In this document: positions 1 through 5,380 of the stretch, piece by piece | Numbering within the stretch: the stretch's first letter is position 1 | Layout of the letters: every line of letters starts with the position of its first letter | Position numbers and translations under genes: made by a program | Notes under the pieces: generated by a model | Told to the model about the DNA's origin: nothing | The model's database searches: none | Seen by the model: only the letters and a program-made list of their open reading frames with translations | From: CAYPOY01 sp964412395 | GTDB lineage: Bacteria > Chloroflexota > Anaerolineae > B4-G1 | Length of the DNA stretch: 7,492 nt | NCBI GenBank assembly: GCA_964412395.1 | Contig: CAYPOY010000264.1 | Location: 1-7,492, forward strand | Direction: 5' to 3'

Positions 1-740
1 GCAGGATGTAAGATGCCTCCTGCCTCTTGTTTCTTGCTTCTTGCTTCCCGTTTCTTGTCCCTTGCCTCCTGCTTCTCGCCTCTTGCCTCCTGCCTCCTGC
101 CTCTTGCCTCCTGCCTCCTGCTTCTTACTCCCCACCGGACCACCCCGGCCAGGCAGGCAAGTTCCAACATCGCCAGCCCCACCAGCGCCCAACGGTACGC
201 GGTCGTATCCAGCGTGCGACTCACGCTCCAGCCGACCAGCGGCCACTGATCCCACCCTCGCTCAGCGACGACGACCGCGACATGTGGGCCGTCGCCCAGG
301 CCGGTGGCGACGGGGATAGTGACGACCTGGGGCGCGTAGTCGGGCGAGGTGAGCACGAGGTAAGCGCCGCGTTCCTCCCGAGGCAGCAGGTTGGCCGGCT
401 CTCCATCCACGCTGACGAAGAAGCAGCCGCGATAATTCCCACGACGCACCCGCAGCGAAAAGTCGGTGCCAACGAACGGGATGGCGACACGCTCCGCGCC
501 GACCTGGCTGGGATCAGCCCCTAACTCCGAGAACTCCCAGTTCCCTTCCCACCTGGCCTCGCCGGAGAGGGGAGTGTAATAGGCAGTGATGGTCTGGAGA
601 AGAACGTGTTGCCTGGCGGCCAGCACTGCGCTGATCAGTATAAGGCCAGCTAGCAGGCCGATCAGGCAGATAAGTGCGCGGGATGAGGAAGGCGGGCGGC
701 GGCTCCCTGCGCCACGATCTCGTCCACCATTGGCCTCCAA
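1..740 (-). CDS. Two-TM protein with extracytoplasmic beta-rich domain, 3' end beyond window
   Basis: I read this frame directly (codons with low coordinate divisible by 3). It is open from the stop at 870-872 to the window edge. Counting from the TTG at 738-740, residues 22-40 form a membrane segment (ICLIGLLAGLILISAVLA). About 130 residues of beta-rich sequence follow, with motifs VPFVGTDFSLRV-like, FFVSVDGEPANLLP and RGWDQWPLVGWSV. A second membrane segment lies at 182-205 (RWALVGLAMLELACLAGVV), then a charged heptapeptide-repeat tail (RRQEARG, KKQEARS) encoded by the heptamer repeat. The VDGEPANLLPRE and GWDQWPL signatures resemble uncharacterised membrane proteins I associate with Chloroflexota, possibly a carbohydrate-binding-like module; that is recollection only. 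Function is unknown. The start is doubtful: GTG 867-869, GTG 783-785 and TTG 738-740 are all in frame without a good ribosome binding site. GC-rich third positions upstream favour another frame (see 662-844), so the gene may be frameshifted. Confidence 0.6.
   Translation of the reverse strand, partial: MEANGGRDRGAGSRRPPSSSRALICLIGLLAGLILISAVLAARQHVLLQTITAYYTPLSGEARWEGNWEFSELGADPSQVGAERVAIPFVGTDFSLRVRRGNYRGCFFVSVDGEPANLLPREERGAYLVLTSPDYAPQVVTIPVATGLGDGPHVAVVVAERGWDQWPLVGWSVSRTLDTTAYRWALVGLAMLELACLAGVVRWGVRSRRQEARGRRQEARGEKQEARDKKREARSKKQEAGGILHP
14..125. repeat. Heptanucleotide tandem repeat, 16 units (consensus TGCCTCC on +)
   Basis: Sixteen consecutive 7-bp units fill exactly 112 bp. Most are TGCCTCC or TGCCTCT; variants are TGTTTCT, TGCTTCT, TGCTTCC, CGTTTCT, TGTCCCT and CGCCTCT. 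Units nearest the minus-strand gene (84-118) are the most uniform, and those toward the window start are more diverged. On the minus strand the unit reads GGAGGCA. Because 7 and 3 are coprime, any frame through the array gives a heptapeptide repeat, and no unit creates a stop on the minus strand. An open frame through it is therefore not evidence of coding by itself. Confidence 0.9.
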
Positions 741-844
741 TCGGGAGGCGGTTTGCGAGACACCCGCCGATCCAGGCTCGTCCACACCTTCGGCTCCCTG
801 GCCGGCCCTACCAGTTGCTCGATGATCCCATCCCGCTTGCACAC
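662..844 (-). pseudogene. Probable original N-terminal coding segment of the two-TM protein, out of frame with it
   Basis: From GTG at 842-844 a 60-codon frame runs to TGA at 662-664. It begins MCKRDGIIEQLVGPAREPK and continues with KPPPDWRPMVDEIVAQGAAA. Nearly all its third codon positions are G or C, as in the neighbouring genes. The overlapping frame that continues into the membrane protein has mixed third positions over the same stretch. Coding signal thus appears to switch by -1 near 690-705, within a GCCGCCGCCCGCC run, just before the first membrane segment. The simplest reading is a one-base deletion or sequencing error splitting one gene. Alternatives are a separate 60-aa protein overlapping the next gene, or ribosomal frameshifting, although no classical slippery heptamer is visible. 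The gap from the upstream stop at 870 is 25 bp, consistent with a shared transcript. Confidence 0.45.
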
Positions 845-869
845 TTGCCAACTTACACCTGCCAGTCAC

Positions 870-2459
870 TCACCATTGCCACCGGACTACCGTCACACTG
901 CCCTCGTCAGTCAGTTGGAGCACTTTGCCGTCTATGACGTGGATCAGGTACAGGCTGCCCTGGTAGACGACGATCAACTGGTCACCCCCAGGTCCCCAGG
1001 CGCTCTCCGGGTACTCCAGGCCAATCTCCTCCTGGGGTGGGAAAAGCAGCTTCCGATCGGAGCCGTCGCGGTCCATTAAGTAAAGGTCATAACCGCTGGT
1101 TGGGCTGGCATAAGGGCTGCGGGCGTGGCCGAAGGCAATGTAGTTCCCCTCAGGCGCGTAGTTGGGTGCTGCCCACATACCGGCCTCGCTGGTCAGTTCC
1201 GCCGTGATCGTGCCATCGGCAGCAAGCGCCCAGACGTCAAAGACAGGGCTGTCTTCCGGCGCTTCGCCCGTCGGGGCAGGACCGTGCAGCGTGGTGACGA
1301 TGAACTTGCCCTCCGGCGACCAACTGACGGTCGGTATCCAGACCCAAGGGGCATAGGTGCGGTACGGCGGGAAGCGGGCCAGCGGAGTCTGCGTGTCATC
1401 GTAGACGAGGACGACGCCGACCTCGTCAGCGCGAGCGTAAGCCAGACTACGCCCGTCGGGGGACCAGGCGTAGGCGGTGCCCCACCAGCCGTAGGCCCCA
1501 CCGGCGCCAGGCTCCACGATGCGCCGCCGGCCCAGCAATTGGCCATCAATGAGTCGGGGTCGAGCAACCCAGAGGTCATTCTCCGCCTTCCAGCCGGGGC
1601 TGCCCTCGGCCAGCGAGCCAGTGGCGTAGGCGATGTGGCAACCGGTTCCAGCGGGGGTGACCTCACATCCGGATTCCCAGCCAGCCCACAAGACGCTTTC
1701 GGCCTCCAACCGAACCGGCTCAGCGTCGGCGGTAGCGGTCTCGATCATCCACAGGGTATTTAGGGGAGCTGTCTCATCCCCCCCTTCATCCCCCCCATTG
1801 GGGGGGACAGAGGGGGGGACGACGCGGGTGAAGAGCAGGTGGGAGCCGCCGGGCGAAAGGGCAAATACGCGGCCGTCCAGGTCGCCGGCGTGCGTCAGCC
1901 GGCGCTGGTTGGGGCTGGTGGTCTGTATCGCCCAGGCGTTGTGATTGGCGATATAGGCCACGGTGCCGGTGATGGGGACAGGCTTGCGTTCCGCCTGCAC
2001 ACCGATGAGGATGACCTCAGTGCGGGGTTCTTGAAGCATGACCCTCCGCGAGAGTCGCCGCCCGACCTCGATGCCGTCCTCGACGGTGATGCGGTAGGTC
2101 AGTTCCTCGATTCCGATGACGCCGGGCTCCAGCAGACGGGTCTCGTCGGCGGGGACGGAGGCGTCGCGCACGGTTCTTCGCTCGAAGGGAATCTCGCGCT
2201 GTTCGGCCTCGGTGCGCACCTCGACGCGGATGATGCGGACAGTCATTCCATCCTCAATGAAGGTGGGCTCGACAGGCACCACGCGGTCGTCCTCGCCGAG
2301 CGTGACGCCGGCCTCGGCCAGCAGGTCACGGACGGTGAGCGCGTCGGTAGCGAGCACGCGCGTTTCGCCGTCAACGATGAGTGTAACAGTGCGAGAACTA
2401 TCGGGGACACACGCTGCCAGGGAGAACAGGAGCAGTAGCAAGACGGCCCATTTGCCCAT
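870..2459 (-). CDS. Lipoprotein with DUF348, G5 domain and C-terminal TolB/WD40-like beta-propeller
   Basis: This is a predicted surface lipoprotein of 529 aa. Residues 1-16 are a signal peptide ending in the lipobox LAAC, with the lipidated cysteine at 17. Residues 23-79 match DUF348, a ubiquitin-like fold (LIVDGETRVL, TVRDLLAEAGV, VRIIRV). Residues 80-155 match a G5 domain (EIPFERRTV, LLEPGVIGIEELTYRITVEDGIEV, VILIGVQ), a module tied to cell-wall or glycan adhesion. From about 160 to the end, repeated WSPDGRSLAY, WSPEGKFIV, YAPEGNYIAF and DLYLMDRDGSD blocks mark a PD40/TolB-type propeller. The ATG at 2457-2459 is chosen because it begins the signal peptide directly. The open frame extends to 2699, but that part overlaps the upstream protease gene and has no signal-like sequence. 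No ribosome binding site precedes the ATG; a strong promoter sits 10 nt upstream. A G/C-run palindrome is inserted in frame at residues 214-228. Ligand and function are unknown; binding or scaffolding at the cell surface is my inference. Confidence 0.85.
   Translation of the reverse strand: MGKWAVLLLLLFSLAACVPDSSRTVTLIVDGETRVLATDALTVRDLLAEAGVTLGEDDRVVPVEPTFIEDGMTVRIIRVEVRTEAEQREIPFERRTVRDASVPADETRLLEPGVIGIEELTYRITVEDGIEVGRRLSRRVMLQEPRTEVILIGVQAERKPVPITGTVAYIANHNAWAIQTTSPNQRRLTHAGDLDGRVFALSPGGSHLLFTRVVPPSVPPNGGDEGGDETAPLNTLWMIETATADAEPVRLEAESVLWAGWESGCEVTPAGTGCHIAYATGSLAEGSPGWKAENDLWVARPRLIDGQLLGRRRIVEPGAGGAYGWWGTAYAWSPDGRSLAYARADEVGVVLVYDDTQTPLARFPPYRTYAPWVWIPTVSWSPEGKFIVTTLHGPAPTGEAPEDSPVFDVWALAADGTITAELTSEAGMWAAPNYAPEGNYIAFGHARSPYASPTSGYDLYLMDRDGSDRKLLFPPQEEIGLEYPESAWGPGGDQLIVVYQGSLYLIHVIDGKVLQLTDEGSVTVVRWQW
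1777..1819. repeat. Imperfect palindrome of four 7-base C or G runs inside the propeller gene
   Basis: The + strand reads T-C7-TTCAT-C7-ATT-G7-ACAGA-G7-A. The inner arms C7 and G7 enclose only ATT, and the outer C7 and G7 runs pair around a 5/5 internal mismatch. The result is a long hairpin on either strand. All four runs are exactly seven bases. It encodes the Pro/Gly/Asp-rich loop PPSVPPNGGDEGGDE between two propeller strands (LLFTR and LNTLWMIE). The form recalls short REP or MITE-like palindromes with CCCCC-ATT-GGGGG cores found dispersed in some bacterial genomes; whether this one is dispersed cannot be seen here. Confidence 0.75.
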
Positions 2460-2469
2460 TGCAGGGCGG

Positions 2470-2498
2470 ATTATACCACCGGAAGCGGGTTGGGACAA
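2470..2498 (-). promoter_or_regulatory. Sigma-70-type promoter with extended -10 for the DUF348/G5 lipoprotein
   Basis: On the minus strand a perfect TATAAT (2470-2475) is preceded by TGG, an extended -10. A TTGTCC -35 (2493-2498, 4 of 6 to consensus) lies exactly 17 bp away. It sits in the 50-bp gap between the protease stop at 2510 and the lipoprotein ATG at 2459. The ATG is 10 nt after the -10 hexamer, so initiation at the usual distance would leave a leader of only about 2-4 nt. Confidence 0.7.
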
Positions 2499-2509
2499 TG
2501 AATTGATCG

Positions 2510-3316
2510 TCACCGCTGATATTCGTTCATGTTTGGGAACTCTGTCGCCGACTCGGCTAGCCGCGCGATAGACCCAATGGGATGTACGCCCAGTAGCAAC
2601 CGGCTGCGCCGTGGACTGACCGCGACCGCCATCCCCACCACCTGGCCAGTGTGCTGGCTGACAAACGGCGACCCGCTCACCAGGCTCGGATCGAACCACT
2701 CATCCATCAACACCCACACGGCCACATCGCTGACCGATTGAACTGTCCCTTCCAGAATGTGCCGGCCGCCGTGGCCATCCCCCAGGCCACTGAACAACGA
2801 CACACGCTCGCCAGGCTGGGGTGCGCCGCGCGGGTCGGGCGCGAGAACAAAGCCTGGATCAATCGGCTGATCGGCCTGCAGCAGCACGTAGTCCACCGTC
2901 ATATCTACACCCGTTCGGGGCTGGCCAGGCTGACCTCGCAGCGTGTCGAATTCGGCCACGAAATCCGTTTGGCCGGCCACACGCAGCGCGATTCGCTCGA
3001 GTGGATGATCGGGACCTCCGAGCGCTACACTATGCGCCGTCGTCACTCCTGCAATGTCACCGTCACTCAGTAGAATGAAGAACCCGCTCCCTGCCAGGAC
3101 GTACGGTGCGCCCCGATACTGCACCCACTCCTGTAACCCGACCGGCCCGGCCGGCAACCCGTCGCGCGGCACGAGGATGGTTGGGGGCGGCGGAGTCGGG
3201 TCGGGTGGCCGCCCGATCGGCGTCTGCGCTATTATCAGAGCGAGACCCACTACGGTAACGATCGCCGCCACCGGTAGCGCGAGGAGCAACCCGCGTATGA
3301 CGAACTTGGCGTTCAC
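2510..3316 (-). CDS. Membrane-anchored trypsin-like (chymotrypsin-fold) serine protease
   Basis: Length is 268 aa. An N-terminal membrane anchor spans about residues 8-30 (RGLLLALPVAAIVTVVGLAL), followed by a Pro-rich spacer (36-48, PPDPTPPPP). The rest resembles a small S1-type protease domain. Candidate catalytic residues are His95 in VTTAHSV, Asp142 in VDYVLLQAD and Ser214 in LVSGSPF (equivalent to GDSGGP). They are in the correct order, and VVGMAVAV follows the serine as in this fold. The His-Asp spacing of 47 is close to trypsin; the Asp-Ser interval is shorter, giving a compact domain. The GDSG aspartate and glycine are replaced, so activity is likely but not certain. Start is GTG at 3314-3316 with AGGGG four to five nt upstream. 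The domain would face outside the membrane. It lies 58 bp after the PEBP lipoprotein and ends 50 bp before the next gene, which has its own promoter. Substrate is unknown. Confidence 0.75.
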   Translation of the reverse strand: MNAKFVIRGLLLALPVAAIVTVVGLALIIAQTPIGRPPDPTPPPPTILVPRDGLPAGPVGLQEWVQYRGAPYVLAGSGFFILLSDGDIAGVTTAHSVALGGPDHPLERIALRVAGQTDFVAEFDTLRGQPGQPRTGVDMTVDYVLLQADQPIDPGFVLAPDPRGAPQPGERVSLFSGLGDGHGGRHILEGTVQSVSDVAVWVLMDEWFDPSLVSGSPFVSQHTGQVVGMAVAVSPRRSRLLLGVHPIGSIARLAESATEFPNMNEYQR

Positions 3317-3374
3317 GTCACCCCTGACCTTTCCTACTTGTAAAGGGAACCAAACTGCAATTTGCTGTGGGCTA

Positions 3375-3980
3375 TCATTGCCTGGTGTATACGCCCATTA
3401 TTTCTGCCTGGGCCAGGATGTGTCCCTCCATCGCCTGGAGCAATTGCTCCTTGCTGGCGCCGGCGGTCAGGTCGAGCGCCGTATCCAGAGCATAGAGTTT
3501 GAAAAAGTAACGATGGGTGCCGCCGGGTGGACAGGGACCACCGTACCCCAGCCATCGCCAACTGTTCTGCCCGTGCCGGCTACCGTCGGGCAGGTCAGCG
3601 TCCAGCGGGACAGCCTCCGGCAAGGCGCGGGTTTCGGCCGGCAGATTGTAGAGCACCCAGTGGACCCAGGTGCCCATCGGCGCGTCAGGGTCATCGGAGA
3701 TGAGCGCGAAACTCTGCGTACCCTGAGGCGGATCGCTCCACTGCAGCGGCGGTGAGATGTCATCGCCGTCGCAGGTGTACTTGCGGGGAATCGGCTCCCC
3801 GGTGGCAAAGGCAGTACTCGTCAGTTCAAAAGACATCGCTTGACCTCCTTTCTCGGGTGGGACAGGTGTGAGCGCTTCGGGGCTAGAAGTGGGAGATGCA
3901 GGAGATGGCTCCGGCCCGCAGCCGCTCGCAGCAAAGGCAACGAGAATCACGAGCAGGGACAGGGGTATGAGTTTATTCAT
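3375..3980 (-). CDS. YbhB/YbcL-type PEBP (Raf kinase inhibitor-like) lipoprotein
   Basis: Length is 201 aa. Residues 1-20 are a signal peptide with a lipobox-like ASGC (Cys21), then a Pro/Ser-rich linker to about residue 45. From Met49 the sequence is a complete phosphatidylethanolamine-binding-protein domain. It has YTCDGDDISPPLQW, the anion-pocket motif DDPDAPMGTWVHW (about 96-108), RHGQNSWRWLGYGGPCPP and GGTHRYFFKLYALD. Bacterial PEBP proteins bind small anionic ligands, but their physiological role is poorly defined. ATG at 3978-3980 has AGGAGGT 4 nt upstream. A second full ribosome binding site and ATG occur at the linker-domain junction (Met49), which would give a 153-aa cytoplasmic form of standard YbhB size. 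The gene starts 35 bp after the racemase stop, suggesting cotranscription. The family call is secure; the export as a lipoprotein is well supported. Confidence 0.92.
   Translation of the reverse strand: MNKLIPLSLLVILVAFAASGCGPEPSPASPTSSPEALTPVPPEKGGQAMSFELTSTAFATGEPIPRKYTCDGDDISPPLQWSDPPQGTQSFALISDDPDAPMGTWVHWVLYNLPAETRALPEAVPLDADLPDGSRHGQNSWRWLGYGGPCPPGGTHRYFFKLYALDTALDLTAGASKEQLLQAMEGHILAQAEIMGVYTRQ
3843..3851 (-). promoter_or_regulatory. Internal Shine-Dalgarno (AAAGGAGGT) before Met49 of the PEBP lipoprotein
   Basis: Inside the coding sequence the minus strand reads AAAGGAGGT, then six bases, then ATG at 3834-3836, which begins MSFELTS, the exact start of the PEBP domain. Site and spacing are as good as any true start in the window. 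The same bases encode EKGGQA in the lipoprotein linker. Confidence 0.7.
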
Positions 3981-4015
3981 TCTTACCTCCTGGTTCCACT
4001 TACCAGAGCACCAAT

Positions 4016-5290
4016 CTATACTTCAATGTAAGGAATCGTCTGCGGCCCCTCCGGGAGGACGCAGATACAGGCGTCGGGGCCGTAGCGGGCCAGCAACTCG
4101 GCCAGCGTCTCCTCGATCCGGTGGCAGGGGCGGAGCAACGCGCCGCGTATCTCGGCATCCGAAAGATAGCGGCTCTTGACGTAAACCTCGGCCCGGCATT
4201 GAACCCGCGCCTGTACGTGAGCCTCCCACTGGTCCATCATCAGGAACCCCGGCTGCCGGATGATCTCCAGCAACGCCTGGGGCGTGTCGGCCATCCGTAG
4301 AATGTTCTTATACTCACCGTGATCCGGCACCCCGTCCCAGCACTCCGCCGCGATGATGATGCTCCCTCCCTCGCGCACAACCTGTGCTGCAGCCGACATG
4401 CCCTTGACCGCCTGGTAGAGGTTCAGATCGAGCGGATAGCCTGAGTTGGAAGTGACGACGATGTCAAAGGGCGCCTCTACCCCCACCATCGCCATCTCGC
4501 GGACGGCGGCCGTCCCCACCTGGTGAGCCATCTGCAGGTCGCCCGCATAGACACCAGTGATGGCCCGCTCTCGATTGAGCGTCACGTTGAGGAGAAAAGT
4601 AGGAGTAGTCTTGAGCGCCACCTCCATCATCTCCTCCCACACCGGGTTCCCGGCCGTGACGCCCCACGTAGCACCGGGGTGATCGAGCATGGCCGCGCCG
4701 TGGTTCTCCAGCACCAGACGGGCACCGGCCACGCCAGGTAGGACCGCCTTGGGGCCGCCGCTGAAGCCAGCGAAGAAGTGCGGCTCAATGAAGCCGGTCA
4801 GAATCTTGACCGTAGCCTCCGCGTAGGTGCGGTTGACGAGGATTTCGTGACCAAAGCGGGTCCGCCCCAGGTTGACCAGCCCACCCTGGTCCGAGGCATC
4901 GTGCTGCACGATTTGGTAGCCGGCCACGACATCATCTCCCAGCATGCCACGCAGTTCCTCCTCCGTGTTGGGGCGGTGCATGCCCAGGGCGTTGATGAGC
5001 ACGATTTGTTCGCGGGGAACGTGGCTCAGTTCCGCCAGCAGCGGTGGCAGGAGACGGTCGTTAGGCGTAGGACGGGTGATGTCGCTGAAGACGACGGCGA
5101 CGGTGTCCTCCGGCTTCACTTTCTCGCGCAGCGGGGGGCAGCCCAGCGGTCGCCGTAGTGCCTGGATAATGGCGGCCTCCTCGTTCTCGTTAGGCAGGCC
5201 CTCCACAAAGCGCGGTTCCACCACCGTCACATTTCGGTCGGGCAGGTCTACCCACAGCCCCTCACGTCCGTATGCCAGTTTCATGTGCAT
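4016..5290 (-). CDS. larA: LarA-family nickel-pincer-dependent 2-hydroxyacid (lactate) racemase
   Basis: Length is 424 aa, the family's usual size. LarA interconverts D- and L-lactate (relatives act on other 2-hydroxyacids) by hydride transfer to a nickel pincer nucleotide bound covalently to a lysine. Expected residues are all present with the spacing I recall from the Lactobacillus enzyme: SDITRP (Asp70, Arg73), GMHRP (His105), EPHFFAGFSGGPK (His171 and the cofactor lysine Lys181), His197 sixteen residues later, LYQAVKG (Tyr292, Gln293, Lys296) and Trp355 in DQWEAH. These correspond to His108, His174, Lys184, His200, Tyr294, Gln295, Lys298 and Trp358 of LarA. The ATG at 5288-5290 (MHMKLAYG) is chosen because AGGGAGG lies six nt upstream. 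A longer frame to 5344 would start beside the hairpin at 5347-5380 and adds no family sequence. The cofactor genes larB, larC and larE are not in the window. True substrate could differ from lactate. Confidence 0.88.
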   Translation of the reverse strand: MHMKLAYGREGLWVDLPDRNVTVVEPRFVEGLPNENEEAAIIQALRRPLGCPPLREKVKPEDTVAVVFSDITRPTPNDRLLPPLLAELSHVPREQIVLINALGMHRPNTEEELRGMLGDDVVAGYQIVQHDASDQGGLVNLGRTRFGHEILVNRTYAEATVKILTGFIEPHFFAGFSGGPKAVLPGVAGARLVLENHGAAMLDHPGATWGVTAGNPVWEEMMEVALKTTPTFLLNVTLNRERAITGVYAGDLQMAHQVGTAAVREMAMVGVEAPFDIVVTSNSGYPLDLNLYQAVKGMSAAAQVVREGGSIIIAAECWDGVPDHGEYKNILRMADTPQALLEIIRQPGFLMMDQWEAHVQARVQCRAEVYVKSRYLSDAEIRGALLRPCHRIEETLAELLARYGPDACICVLPEGPQTIPYIEV

Positions 5291-5296
5291 CTTTTG

Positions 5297-5303
5297 CCTC
5301 CCT
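5297..5303 (-). promoter_or_regulatory. Ribosome binding site AGGGAGG that decides the larA start
   Basis: AGGGAGG on the minus strand is separated by CAAAAG (6 nt) from the ATG at 5288-5290. The next ATG two codons later would be 12 nt away, and the upstream ATGs at 5324-5326 and 5342-5344 lack a comparable site. This supports a 424-residue product. Confidence 0.75.
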
Positions 5304-5346
5304 GCATATTTCAACAGACTCCTCATTTCTGATCTCTTCACCATTG

Positions 5347-5380
5347 AGAAACCAGGTTTTTCGGAAAGAACCTGGTTTCT
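5347..5380. repeat. 12-bp inverted repeat (AGAAACCAGGTT ... AACCTGGTTTCT) between acetyltransferase and larA
   Basis: Perfect 12-bp arms at 5347-5358 and 5369-5380 flank a 10-nt loop and begin directly after the acetyltransferase stop (5381-5383). On the transcribed strand it would form a stable hairpin just after that gene and 56 nt before the larA ATG. No U-tract follows, so it is a weak candidate for an intrinsic terminator. It could instead protect the 3' end of the transcript. The arm sequence is like the dispersed AGAAACC...GGTTTCT palindromes I recall from cyanobacterial and Chloroflexota genomes. Confidence 0.75.

Noticed and set aside
14..125. CRISPR array
   Set aside because: The periodicity is 7 bp with no spacers, so it is a simple tandem repeat.
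221..490. Minus-strand 89-aa frame
   Set aside because: It overlaps the frame encoding the VDGEPANLLP and GWDQWPL beta domain, and has a low-complexity Ser/Arg/Pro composition typical of a shadow frame.
13..524. Plus-strand frames rich in LASCLLP/PASCLLPPAS repeats
   Set aside because: They are translations of the 7-bp repeat, which yields a repeated peptide in any frame; beyond the repeat they are antisense to the well-supported minus-strand membrane protein.
1125..1763. Plus-strand 212-aa frame
   Set aside because: Antisense to the propeller domain with no recognisable motif; long antisense frames are expected at this GC content.
2460..2699. Upstream 80-codon extension of the DUF348/G5 lipoprotein
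   Set aside because: It overlaps the protease gene for 190 bp, lacks a ribosome binding site, and would bury the lipobox signal peptide inside the protein.
3317..3374. Promoter for the anchored protease
   Set aside because: A TTGCAG is present, but no -10-like hexamer lies at acceptable spacing.
5291..5344. 18-codon N-terminal extension of larA
   Set aside because: No comparable ribosome binding site; the ATG at 5288-5290 has an ideal AGGGAGG and matches usual LarA length and residue spacing.
5347..5380. Hairpin as an intrinsic terminator
   Set aside because: The stem is strong but not followed by a run of U on the transcribed strand, so I list it as a repeat rather than a terminator.
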